Source: Oscillospiraceae bacterium (GTDB lineage Bacteria > Bacillota > Clostridia > Oscillospirales > Ruminococcaceae). From it: a DNA stretch of 64,000 nt. Both the position numbers and the translations under genes were made by a program. Of the stretch, positions 47,928 to 57,258 are shown one piece after another (positions within the stretch are counted from its first letter, which is position 1; each line of letters begins with the position of its first letter). The notes beneath the pieces were generated by a model. It saw nothing but the letters and a program-made list of their open reading frames with translations. It made no database searches and was not told the DNA's origin. The stretch is taken from NCBI GenBank assembly GCA_022508895.1, contig JAFLUH010000003.1:1-64000 (forward strand). The letters run 5' to 3'.

Positions 47928-48989
47928 TCAGCCGCCAAACAGCTTTGCTATCAGCTTTTTGACGGGATTATCCTCAGCGCCCTCAGGAGGGAGCTTGGCG
48001 GGAACTCTGATGCCCTGCCGCTTGACAGGTATTGCCGCCAGCGCCTGACAAAACTCCTCAGTGTCCGAATAGCGCTCCCGATAATTCACCTTCATCGCCT
48101 TGTTCAGCAGCTCCCAGATCTGGGGCTGTATGTTATGCACGTTATTTTCTATTTCATAGTCGTCCTCAAGCCGATTTTGAGGATTTTCGGGCACCAGTCT
48201 TGTAAGGGCATAAAAAATCGACGCTCCAAGGGAATAGATATCCGTCCACGCTCCCTGCTTGCCGCTGCGCATATACTGCTCTATCGGCGCAAAGCCCGGC
48301 TTCATCACCACCGACAGGAGCTGCGAGCCTTCGCTGTACACCTGCCTTGCGGAGCCGAAATCCAGCAGCTTCACCGAGCCGTCGGCGCAAAGCATGATAT
48401 TGTCCGGCGACACGTCCCTGTGCATTACATTTTCACGGTGCAGCTCGCTGAACGCGTATGATATCATGTCCGCAACGTAAAGAGCCTGCCCCGGAGCAAG
48501 CGCTCCCACTCTGTCGACATAATCCTTCAGGGTTACCCCCGTAAGGAATTCCATGGTGAAATAAGCGGTGTCGTTTTCGTAGAAGAACTGATACACCTTC
48601 ACTATATTGGGATTTTGGGCAAAATTTGCAACGTAGCTTGCCTCGTTATAAAACTTTTTGACGCCCTTTTTGAACAGCTCGGCTGCCTCGCTGTCCCTGA
48701 CAACCACTTTCGTCTCTCCCCTTTGCCTCGTTGCAAGCTCAACGGGAAAATACTCCTTTATAGCGATTATCTTGTCGAATTTCACGTCGTAAGCAAGGTA
48801 GGTGATACCGAAGCCGCCCTTGCCCAGCACCTTTCCTATCAGGAAATTGCCCATCAGCACGGTGCCGACGGGCAGCACCATGTTTTCCGCTTCGTATGTG
48901 GCCTCGTTATATCCGCATTTTTTGCAGGGCTCTTTCCTTACAGGCGAGAAGCAGCTTGAGCAAAGCAGTCTGGTTCCCAGCATTAACAT
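47928..48989 (-). CDS. Zinc-ribbon Ser/Thr protein kinase (soluble)
   Basis: CSSCFSPVRKEPCKKCGY; GKGGFGITYLAYD; HRDVSPDNIML; DFGSARQ. Confidence 0.9.
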   Translation of the reverse strand: MLMLGTRLLCSSCFSPVRKEPCKKCGYNEATYEAENMVLPVGTVLMGNFLIGKVLGKGGFGITYLAYDVKFDKIIAIKEYFPVELATRQRGETKVVVRDSEAAELFKKGVKKFYNEASYVANFAQNPNIVKVYQFFYENDTAYFTMEFLTGVTLKDYVDRVGALAPGQALYVADMISYAFSELHRENVMHRDVSPDNIMLCADGSVKLLDFGSARQVYSEGSQLLSVVMKPGFAPIEQYMRSGKQGAWTDIYSLGASIFYALTRLVPENPQNRLEDDYEIENNVHNIQPQIWELLNKAMKVNYRERYSDTEEFCQALAAIPVKRQGIRVPAKLPPEGAEDNPVKKLIAKLFGG

Positions 48990-49088
48990 AAACCGACTCT
49001 CCTTTTGTCCGTTATTGCAATGATCCTGCCAAACTTAGCTTTTTCAGCAAGGCAGATGATGGGCATACTCCCTGTCGGGGAATTGCCG

Positions 49089-50618
49089 TCAGCCTATCAT
49101 GTCGGACAGCTTCCAGCTTTCGTCCTCCAATATCATATCCACGGTCTTTTCCACGTTGTTTCCATCTGCGTCCTTCAGAGTGACGGTAACGCTGCACTGC
49201 GTTTCGGAAACGGGCAGGCAGACAAGGCTCATGTCCGCCCATGAAAGCCCCGTCTCGTCGGAAGGCACAAAGTCCGCTGAAATACCTAACTCGCCGTTTC
49301 TGTCGCCGTATATCGCCCCGCTGCCGAAGGGGTCGGTGAGCAGCTTTTCGGCAGTCTTGGCAGTGTATACGGAGCGGACGTATTCGCAGAAGGCTTCAAA
49401 GGTGGGCAGCTCAACGTTGATGCAGGTGTAGAAGCCGTCCTCGGGCGGAGTGTCGCCAAGCTCCGGCTTGACGGTCATGCCCTGAGTGAAATACCGGTAC
49501 ACCTTGTGGTTTTCGGGAAGCAGGTCGTGTGCCGCCTGCTCCATCTCCTGTACAAGGTCGGCGCCGATACCGTTCTCGCTGTCAGGCGGGTTGTTATCGG
49601 TGTTATTATCATCATCTTTGCCGGAGGTGCCCGTACCGCTGTCGGGATCGTCCTTGCCGTCCGTCTTATCGGTTTCGTCGGTATCTGCGGGATCCTCCCC
49701 GGCAGTGCTGCTTGTACCGGGTACGGGGTCACCGTCGCTGCTGCCGCCGTTCAGCAGAAGCACGGCGGTAACGATGCCCGCAGCCAGCAGCAATACAGCC
49801 ACGATGCACAGTATCACGAACAGCGGGGAGGATTTTTTATTCTTACCGCCCGCCGCCTGTATTTCGGAGGTGACGGGAATAACGCCTGCGGGAACGGGAC
49901 CGAAGTCGTCTCCCGGCTCCATGTGGACGATGCCGCATATAGCGGTGTAGTTGTCGCCCTTGTTCTGGGCACGAAGGATATGCCTTTTCAACATATACTT
50001 GAGCCACACGTCGGCGCTGTCCGATTTGAGCAGGTCCGCCTCCATCTCGGTCTCATAAACATAATCCCAGAAGCCGTCGCTGCATATCAGGAAAGCGTCG
50101 CCCTCCTGCAGCCTCATGGGAGCATAGTGCTTCTTGAGGGCAAGCGTCTCCTCTCCGCCCAGCACCTTCAGCAGTCTTGAGCGGTCCTCGCTGCCCCTTA
50201 TATCCTCGAAGCGCATCATGCCCATATCCACCGACGCCTGACATACCGAGTGATCCTTTGTCTGTGCGATTATCTTGCCGTCACGGAACAGGTATACTCT
50301 GCTGTCTCCCACGTTGGTGTATATGAAATTTCCGTTTTCGATAAACGCCGCAGCGACGGTGGTCTTGCCTCCGTCGCCGTATTGCAGCACCTGAGTATTT
50401 GCGCTTTCCATAAGGGCGGTTATGCGTTCATTGGTGTAGTCGCCCTGACAGTATTGTTCAAAAAAAGAGATAGCCGTTCCGGACGCCTTTTCCCCGTCGG
50501 AATGTCCGCCCAGACCGTCTGCTACGATAAAGATCCCCCTGTCACTGCGGCACAGGAACGAATCCTCGTTGATATCATGTCCTCCCGGACAGGTATAATT
50601 GGCAGAATCAATAATCAT
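49089..50618 (-). CDS. Transmembrane PP2C-type protein phosphatase
   Basis: GGHDINEDSFLC, FIVADGLGGHSDGE, NVGDSRVYLFRDG, LICSDGFWDYV; TM then Asp/Thr-rich linker and extracellular domain; start MIIDSANY at 50618. Confidence 0.9.
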   Translation of the reverse strand: MIIDSANYTCPGGHDINEDSFLCRSDRGIFIVADGLGGHSDGEKASGTAISFFEQYCQGDYTNERITALMESANTQVLQYGDGGKTTVAAAFIENGNFIYTNVGDSRVYLFRDGKIIAQTKDHSVCQASVDMGMMRFEDIRGSEDRSRLLKVLGGEETLALKKHYAPMRLQEGDAFLICSDGFWDYVYETEMEADLLKSDSADVWLKYMLKRHILRAQNKGDNYTAICGIVHMEPGDDFGPVPAGVIPVTSEIQAAGGKNKKSSPLFVILCIVAVLLLAAGIVTAVLLLNGGSSDGDPVPGTSSTAGEDPADTDETDKTDGKDDPDSGTGTSGKDDDNNTDNNPPDSENGIGADLVQEMEQAAHDLLPENHKVYRYFTQGMTVKPELGDTPPEDGFYTCINVELPTFEAFCEYVRSVYTAKTAEKLLTDPFGSGAIYGDRNGELGISADFVPSDETGLSWADMSLVCLPVSETQCSVTVTLKDADGNNVEKTVDMILEDESWKLSDMIG

Positions 50619-50838
50619 TTGTGACCCTTTCCGAAGCATTTTCAGCGACACTGTGCAAACGGTTACGCCCAATGTCTGTGCAAAGCCGGTTTGCCGAATG
50701 CCTGTGCAAAGCCGTTTTTGCCGCACTGATTGCGTCTTTGATCTTTTATTCACGGCTCCATCGGATATGCAGCCGAGTATTTGCAAAACTGAGCATACAC
50801 CGCCGGTTGGGCGGTGTATGTCCTGAGGTTATAATGTT

Positions 50839-52188
50839 TTAGTATTTTATCTGGAAAAGCTGCTCCGCACTTCCGAGGTAGAAGAAGGTGCCGTTGGGAA
50901 GGGGAGTGGGAACATCGGGAGCGAGCCTCTGACCGCTGCCTAAGAAGGTTCCGTTGCTGGAGCCTCTGTCGATTATCTCGTAGCCGTTGGGAGTCTCCCT
51001 TATCTGGCAGTGGACCGCAGAGATGCCCTGAGTGTCGATAGGGTAAACGACGTTGCACTTCTGCGCATTTCTGCCTATAAGTATGCTGCCGCTGATAGGG
51101 AAGGTCTGACCGTTCATTACGCCCTTAGTGCCCGTGATCACGCCGTATTTGGCGGCAGGGGGAGGAGGAGCAGCGGGGGACTGATATGCCGCCGCATTTT
51201 CGGGAACGGGCTGCTGTGCTGCCTTTTTCTTGGACATGATTATTATCACCACTACCACGGCTGCTGCTGCCACTGCCGCAATTATTATCACGATAATAAG
51301 GATGCCTGCTCCCGAAACCTCGGTGGAAAGGGTATAAGAAACCACGTCACGGTTTATCATCGCAAGCAGCTCGTCGATAACGACGGCATAGTTCTTTGAA
51401 GATCCGCTGTAATCGGTTATGCTGAATGTATTGATGCCTACGACTTCACCCTTGGAGTTTACCAGCGGGCCGCCCGAGTTGCCTCCGGAGATGTCGATAT
51501 CTATCTGATAGACGTGTCTGCCCCGTTCGTCGGTGGACTGTCTGGCGATACCGCCTCTTGTGACGGTGATATCGCTTACGTCATAAGTAAAGGAGGAGCT
51601 GTCCATCAGACTGTCGGATACTGCCGGAAATCCGAGAGCTGCAAAGTCGTCGTCCATGTTTATCTCGGAGGATTTGCATATTACCAGAGGCTTTCTCTTG
51701 TTGGTAGCCTCGGGAAGCTTGAGCACGCATATATCCCTTTTCTCGTCCAGCTCAACTATCTGAGCGCGCATAAAATCGTTGGTGCCGTAGGAAAAGCACA
51801 CCGTTACTTCCGTTGCTCTTTTGCTGTTATAGGTAACGGAGCCGCTGGTGTCAATGGTGTTCAGCGCCTCGGCGGTCTGGTCGAGAACGACGTGAGCGTT
51901 GGTAACTATGTACTGCACCGGCTTGCCCTGTTCGCCTATTGCGAAGCCCGAGCCCCGCACATAGACGGTCTCGCCTGCATACAGGTATCTGTATCCGCCG
52001 CTGTCCAGAAAAACAAATTCATCACCGGATCTTGCGGAAAAGGTAGACTCGATGTAAACAACGCCTTCTTTAGCGTCGTTTACCGATGCGGCAGAAGCTG
52101 TCACCGGCAAAGCGGCCGCAACTACGGCGGCTGCCATTAAAGCCGACAGCGCTTTAAAAATCTTTCTCATAGCATATTTTCCTTTCAC
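50839..52188 (-). CDS. Trypsin-like (S1C) protease - TM - FHA domain protein
   Basis: Signal peptide; VTNAHVV, DICVLKL, DISGGNSGGPLVN; TM; FHA ILIGRNAQKCNVVYPIDTQGISAVHCQI...DRGSSNGTFL. Confidence 0.92.
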   Translation of the reverse strand: MKGKYAMRKIFKALSALMAAAVVAAALPVTASAASVNDAKEGVVYIESTFSARSGDEFVFLDSGGYRYLYAGETVYVRGSGFAIGEQGKPVQYIVTNAHVVLDQTAEALNTIDTSGSVTYNSKRATEVTVCFSYGTNDFMRAQIVELDEKRDICVLKLPEATNKRKPLVICKSSEINMDDDFAALGFPAVSDSLMDSSSFTYDVSDITVTRGGIARQSTDERGRHVYQIDIDISGGNSGGPLVNSKGEVVGINTFSITDYSGSSKNYAVVIDELLAMINRDVVSYTLSTEVSGAGILIIVIIIAAVAAAAVVVVIIIMSKKKAAQQPVPENAAAYQSPAAPPPPAAKYGVITGTKGVMNGQTFPISGSILIGRNAQKCNVVYPIDTQGISAVHCQIRETPNGYEIIDRGSSNGTFLGSGQRLAPDVPTPLPNGTFFYLGSAEQLFQIKY

Positions 52189-52979
52189 TATCTGATAAAC
52201 TCCAGCACTACGGCCGTAAAATTATCCTGAGTCGGGTATCCCTTTGAGACGACTGCGGTCTCCAATGCCGACGCCGCCTGATCTGCGGGCAGCGAAAGCG
52301 CCCCGATAAGCTCCGCCTCGGTGAGTGCGTTGTACACTCCGTCGCTGCAAAGCATGAGCTTATCGCCATGCTTAGGCACCAAGGGCTTTGCGTTCACATC
52401 AGGGGTTATCTCTCCCTTATAGCCCATATATCTGGCAAGTGAGTCCTTCTTTTCGTCGTCTCCCGCCTCGTCGAAGGTCATCTCTCCGGAAATGACCTGC
52501 TCGATAAGCTGGTTCATATAGTCGCTGTCCTCGTTCATCACGGTGAGACAGCCCTCACGGAACAGATACACCCTGCTGTCTCCTACCGTACACCAGTGTA
52601 TACCTGCGGGAATGCACATCACCACCACCGCAGTGGACCCTCCCGACATTCCGCTTTGCACTATGCTGTTGTTCACTGCACGAAGCGAGCCGGAGAGGTG
52701 AGCGTGAACGGGAACGTTGGGGTCACGGTTCGTCTGCATACCCAGCATGGCGGTGACAACATAGCTGCTGACCTGAGCGCCGCCCGAGATGCCGCCCATG
52801 CCGTCCGCTACTATAGCGGTGAAGCCGTACCGGTCCACGTCCGCCTGATCGATGGAGGAGAAGCCGAAGCTGTCTTCCTGATAGCTTCTTGCCCCCTGAT
52901 TGTTCACGACGCCCAGAGCGATCTTATTCGCGTTTGAGCCGACGAAGTCCATTCCGATAAAAAATTCACCGATCCCCAT
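52188..52979 (-). CDS. PP2C-type protein phosphatase (soluble)
   Basis: NQGARSYQEDSFGF, AIVADGMGGISGGA, TVGDSRVYLFREG, LMLCSDGVYNAL. Confidence 0.92.
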   Translation of the reverse strand: MGIGEFFIGMDFVGSNANKIALGVVNNQGARSYQEDSFGFSSIDQADVDRYGFTAIVADGMGGISGGAQVSSYVVTAMLGMQTNRDPNVPVHAHLSGSLRAVNNSIVQSGMSGGSTAVVVMCIPAGIHWCTVGDSRVYLFREGCLTVMNEDSDYMNQLIEQVISGEMTFDEAGDDEKKDSLARYMGYKGEITPDVNAKPLVPKHGDKLMLCSDGVYNALTEAELIGALSLPADQAASALETAVVSKGYPTQDNFTAVVLEFIR

Positions 52980-52982
52980 AGA

Positions 52983-53582
52983 TCAATATGTAAAGCTATC
53001 GTTGCAGAAGCTCCTGAACACGAAGGCGGTGGAGCCCAGCTTTATCCTGTCGTAATCCTTGATTTCCGTAGGCGTAAGGAGCATATTGTCGTTATGGTAG
53101 ATATTGTTCTTGCCCTTGCCCAGAACGGGGCTGATGAAGAACTTGCTGTTCTGCGAGTCATAAGCGATGACTGCGTTGCCGTCTGAGGAAACAGACTTGT
53201 CAAAGGAAATATTTATATCGAACTTCTGTCCCCTGCCGATGGAGTTCTGCTCACCGTGGATATTGAAGCAAGTACCCTTCTTTTCGCCGTCCACAACTAC
53301 CAGCCAGCCTCTTACGGGGTTGATGCCGGAGTCGGTCTGGTCAAGCGCAACGGTGACGCCCATGGCGCCGGGGCTGCTGGGTGCGGCCGCCTGATTGTTG
53401 ACGGGCATGGTGGGAGGGAAGGGAGTTTCGCCCGGAGCGTCCATGAGAGGCGCAGTCTTCGGAAAATCGTTCTGAGTAGGCATTCCGCCCAGCGGCTGAA
53501 AGCCTACATTGTCGTTGCCGCAGTAAGGGCATACGGGGGTTCTCATTTCGTCATAGATATGACCTTTTGGACACTGCTTCAT
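52983..53582 (-). CDS. Zinc-ribbon FHA-domain protein
   Basis: MKQCPKGHIYDEMRTPVCPYCG; NSIGRGQKFDINISFDKSVSSDGNAVIAYD FHA-like; start MKQCPKG at 53582. Confidence 0.85.
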   Translation of the reverse strand: MKQCPKGHIYDEMRTPVCPYCGNDNVGFQPLGGMPTQNDFPKTAPLMDAPGETPFPPTMPVNNQAAAPSSPGAMGVTVALDQTDSGINPVRGWLVVVDGEKKGTCFNIHGEQNSIGRGQKFDINISFDKSVSSDGNAVIAYDSQNSKFFISPVLGKGKNNIYHNDNMLLTPTEIKDYDRIKLGSTAFVFRSFCNDSFTY

Positions 53583-53826
53583 AAAATCATTTCCTTTCTT
53601 TTCCGACAAGTCCTTGCCGGTTAAATAATTATATCATTGTGCAGAGCCGCACGGGTGTGCAGCTTCGCAAAAAGCACAAAATGTCGCAATATGTACATTT
53701 AAAGTATTATATCATACACAGCCGTTATACAGGTGTGCGAGAATGCACACAGAAGTGAGCAAAAGCGGCGGAAAAAGGCGTTTTGCGTGGGCTCGACAAC
53801 CGCTTTCACCATCTGTTTTTCACCAA

Positions 53827-54678
53827 TTACCGATCATCGCCGTCATTCCCGCACTCAACCGGCTGCTGACCTTTATCGACCATGTGCACATCGACCTGCG
53901 GAAACGGTATCTCCACCCCGGCCTCTTTCAGTGCGTCAAGCGAAGTCTCATACAGCTCTCCCTTTACCTGCTTGTAATTCTCCCAAGTGGTAAAGGCGCG
54001 GAACAGCAGCTTTATGCAGGAGTCCTCGTGTCCCGTGACCGCAACGATGGGGGAGGGCTTGTTCAGCACCAGCGGGTTGTTCTTTGCGCACCTGATGAGC
54101 GCCTCTCTTGCGGCTTCTATGTTCGTACCGTAAGCCACGGATATATTGATATCCACACCTCTGTTCTCCTTGGCAGAGGCGTTGGTGACCACATGGGAGG
54201 ACAGCAGCCCGTTGGGAATGCTTATGCTCTGATTGTCCGGCGTCACTAACTTTGTGTAGAATATCCCTATCTCCTCCACTATGCCCTCGCATTGCTCGAT
54301 GATTATGTAATCCCCTGCATGAAAGGGCTTGAATATCATCAGCATAACGCCGCCTGCCAGATTGGAAAGCCCGCCCTGCAGCGCCAGACCGAAGGCAAGC
54401 CCGCAGGAGCCGATAATGGTGATGACGGTGGCGGAGGGAACGCCCACTATCTCTATTGCAATGATGATGATAAGCGCATTCAGCACCACTCTCAGCGTAT
54501 GCATCACCAGCGTCCATATATTGCTGTCCATTTTTTTGGCAAGCTTATGCTTTTCAAGGCGCTTGGTAAAGAATTTTATCAGCTTAAGCCCGACGATAAG
54601 CACCACAAGCGCAATAACAGCCTTGACAACAAAGGGCACCACATAGATATTCACAAACTCCAGCAGCCAGTCAAGCAT
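53827..54678 (-). CDS. Small-conductance mechanosensitive channel (MscS family)
   Basis: LAFGLALQGGLSNLAGGVMLMIFKPFHAGDYI (TM3-like); C-terminal beta domain ISIPNGLLSSHVVTN. Confidence 0.92.
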   Translation of the reverse strand: MLDWLLEFVNIYVVPFVVKAVIALVVLIVGLKLIKFFTKRLEKHKLAKKMDSNIWTLVMHTLRVVLNALIIIIAIEIVGVPSATVITIIGSCGLAFGLALQGGLSNLAGGVMLMIFKPFHAGDYIIIEQCEGIVEEIGIFYTKLVTPDNQSISIPNGLLSSHVVTNASAKENRGVDINISVAYGTNIEAAREALIRCAKNNPLVLNKPSPIVAVTGHEDSCIKLLFRAFTTWENYKQVKGELYETSLDALKEAGVEIPFPQVDVHMVDKGQQPVECGNDGDDR

Positions 54679-54808
54679 GATACTTCTCCTTCCCGCCCAT
54701 TCAACAAAATAAGTATACCATACATTCCCGCAAAATTCAAGACGGTATTGACAATTCCGCAGGATATGGAGTATAATTCCGATATAAAATCATCGGGGGG
54801 TGACATAT

Positions 54809-55408
54809 ATGGCATACTGTACATGGTGCAGGAGCGAAGCGGACAGGCGTTACCACGATGAGGAGTGGGGCGTTCCCCTTCACGACGACAGAGGACAGTT
54901 CGAGTTCCTTATGCTGGAGGTCATGCAGTGCGGGCTGAGCTGGTCGCTTATGCTGAAAAAGCGTGAGATATTCCGAAAGTGCTTTGACGATTTCGATTTT
55001 GAGAAAATATCGGAGTACGGCGAGGAGGATATTCAGCGCATACTGAACACCGAGGGCATGATACGTTCCCGAAGAAAAACAGAGGCGGTAATAAACAACG
55101 CGGTATGCTTCCGCAGGCTAAGGGAGGAATGCGGCAGCTTCAGCGATTACCTCTGGGCATATTCCGACGGAAAGACCATACTCTACAACGGGCACGGCGA
55201 CGGAAAAATACCCGCCTGCAACGGTCTTTCCGACAGGATAAGCAGGGAACTGAAAAAACGGGGCTTCAAGTATTTAGGCAGCATAACGGTGTATTCCCAT
55301 TTACAGGCGTGCGGTATCATAAACGACCACGGCAGCGACTGTCCCTGCTACAAAAAAATAGTGGAGAACTACCCCACGGTAAAAAAGAAAAGAGAACAGG
55401 AGAGATAG
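54809..55408 (+). CDS. tag: DNA-3-methyladenine glycosylase I
   Basis: YCTWCRSEADRRYHDEEWGVPLHDD, MQCGLSWSLMLKKRE, YSHLQACGIINDH. Confidence 0.92.
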   Translation: MAYCTWCRSEADRRYHDEEWGVPLHDDRGQFEFLMLEVMQCGLSWSLMLKKREIFRKCFDDFDFEKISEYGEEDIQRILNTEGMIRSRRKTEAVINNAVCFRRLREECGSFSDYLWAYSDGKTILYNGHGDGKIPACNGLSDRISRELKKRGFKYLGSITVYSHLQACGIINDHGSDCPCYKKIVENYPTVKKKREQER

Positions 55409-55412
55409 AAAA

Positions 55413-57077
55413 ATGAAAAAGATAACAGGCTTGCTTCTGTCAGCGGCAATGCTGCTGACCGTCCTGCTTTCGGGCTGTGATCAGAATCGGCAGCAGCGTG
55501 AGCACGACATAATAATCCTTTTCACCAACGACGTTCACTGCGGAGTGGACGACAATATCGGCTATGCGGGGCTTGCCGCCTACAAGTCCATGCTGCTGGA
55601 GAAAACGCCCCACGTTATCCTTGCGGACTGCGGGGACGCAGTGCAGGGGGACGTTATCGGCGTGGTGTCGCAGGGCGAATATCTTGTGGAGATAATGAAC
55701 GAGGTAGGCTACGACCTTGCCATTTTAGGCAACCATGAGTTCGACTACGGCACCGAACGGCTGACGGAGCTGATGGCAGCCTCCGAAGCGGAATATCTGG
55801 GCTGCAATATCCGCTATTCGGGAAGCGGCGAAAACCCCCTGTCTGCTCTCGCTCCCTACAAGATACTTTCCTTTGAAGGCACCGACGTGGCTTTCATAGG
55901 CGTCACCGCACCCTACACCCTCGTCTCCTCCAATCCCGCCAATTTCCGAGACGAAAACGGCGAGCTTATATACGACTTTTACGGCGGCAGCGGCGAGGAG
56001 CTTTACGGTCAGGTGCAGCTTACCGTTGACCAATGCCGCAAGGAGGGAGCGGACTATGTGATACTCCTTACCCATCTCGGGGACGAGGACTCGGTAGAGC
56101 CTTTCCGCTCCACCGACCTTATCGCAAACACAACGGGCATAAACGCCGTGCTTGACGGACACTCCCACAGCGTTATCCCCTGCGATCTGCTGAAAAACAA
56201 GAACGGGGAAACGGTGCTCCTCTCCTCAACGGGTACCAAGCTGAACTACATAGGACAGCTCACCCTCACCGCCGAGGGATATATCACCACAGGGCTTATC
56301 TCCGACCTTCCCGACAGGGACGGCGACACTCAGGGTTTTATCGGTGGGATACAAAGCGAATATCAGGAGGAGCTGGACAAGGTCATCGGTCACAGCGACG
56401 TTGCGCTCTCCGCTTATTCGGAAAGCGGTCTGCGGCTGGTGAGAAACCGTGAGACAAACTTGGGCGATTTCTGCGCCGACGCTTACAGAGCGGTGGGAGA
56501 AGCGGATATCGCCATAGTGAACGGCGGCGGCATAAGGGCCGATTTGGCGGCGGGTGACATCAGCTACAGCGGACTTATCGCAATGAACCCCTACGGCAAC
56601 ACCCTCTGCGTCGTGACAGCCACGGGGCAGCAGGTGCTGGACGCACTGGAAGCGGCGTCCCGCTTCACCATGGCGGAGGCGGACGACGGAGCCAACGCCG
56701 TAGGCGAAAACGGAGGCTTCCTTCAGGTTTCGGGACTGAGATACACGATAGACACCTCGGTTGACTCCACCGTAGAGACGGACGATTCGGGAATGTTCCT
56801 GTCCTGCGGCGAAAACAGGCGTGTCAAGGACGTTCAGGTGCTTATGCCCGACGGCACCTACGCTCCCATCGACCCCAGCGGCGTGTACACCGTAGCCTCC
56901 CACAACTTCCTTATCAAAAGCGGCGGCGACGGGCTGAATATGTTTATGGAGGACGAGCTGCTGATGGACGAGGGTATGCTGGACTATCAGGTGCTGATCG
57001 CCTACGTCACCGATTTCCTCGGCGGAACGGTAGACAGCGTCTACAGCGAGCCTCAGGGCAGGATAACGGTGATATGA
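55413..57077 (+). CDS. 5'-nucleotidase / 2',3'-cyclic phosphodiesterase-like lipoprotein
   Basis: Lipobox LLSGC; FTNDVHCG, LADCGDAVQGD, ILGNHEFDYG, NGGGIRADL. Confidence 0.93.
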   Translation: MKKITGLLLSAAMLLTVLLSGCDQNRQQREHDIIILFTNDVHCGVDDNIGYAGLAAYKSMLLEKTPHVILADCGDAVQGDVIGVVSQGEYLVEIMNEVGYDLAILGNHEFDYGTERLTELMAASEAEYLGCNIRYSGSGENPLSALAPYKILSFEGTDVAFIGVTAPYTLVSSNPANFRDENGELIYDFYGGSGEELYGQVQLTVDQCRKEGADYVILLTHLGDEDSVEPFRSTDLIANTTGINAVLDGHSHSVIPCDLLKNKNGETVLLSSTGTKLNYIGQLTLTAEGYITTGLISDLPDRDGDTQGFIGGIQSEYQEELDKVIGHSDVALSAYSESGLRLVRNRETNLGDFCADAYRAVGEADIAIVNGGGIRADLAAGDISYSGLIAMNPYGNTLCVVTATGQQVLDALEAASRFTMAEADDGANAVGENGGFLQVSGLRYTIDTSVDSTVETDDSGMFLSCGENRRVKDVQVLMPDGTYAPIDPSGVYTVASHNFLIKSGGDGLNMFMEDELLMDEGMLDYQVLIAYVTDFLGGTVDSVYSEPQGRITVI

Positions 57078-57105
57078 TATACAGTCTTGGACGCACATAA
57101 TACTG

Positions 57106-57200
57106 ATCTTCGTCTAAAATATTGATAGGTTTTGTGGTTAGACGAAGATAAGTGTTTCGGGTGCAATTCTCCGCTAAATCAATGATTTAGCGGAGAATTG
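57106..57200. repeat. Two strong consecutive intergenic hairpins
   Basis: ATCTTCGTCTAA...TTAGACGAAGAT (12-bp stem); CAATTCTCCGCTAAATC-AAT-GATTTAGCGGAGAATTG (perfect 17-bp stem). Confidence 0.85.
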
Positions 57201-57209
57201 GTATAAACC

Positions 57210-57244
57210 AAAAGCCGCTGTATGGCTTCATACAGCGGCTTTTA
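57210..57244. terminator. Strong bidirectional terminator
   Basis: AAAAGCCGCTGTATG-GCTT-CATACAGCGGCTTTT. Confidence 0.9.
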
Positions 57245-57258
57245 TGTATTTGTAAAAG

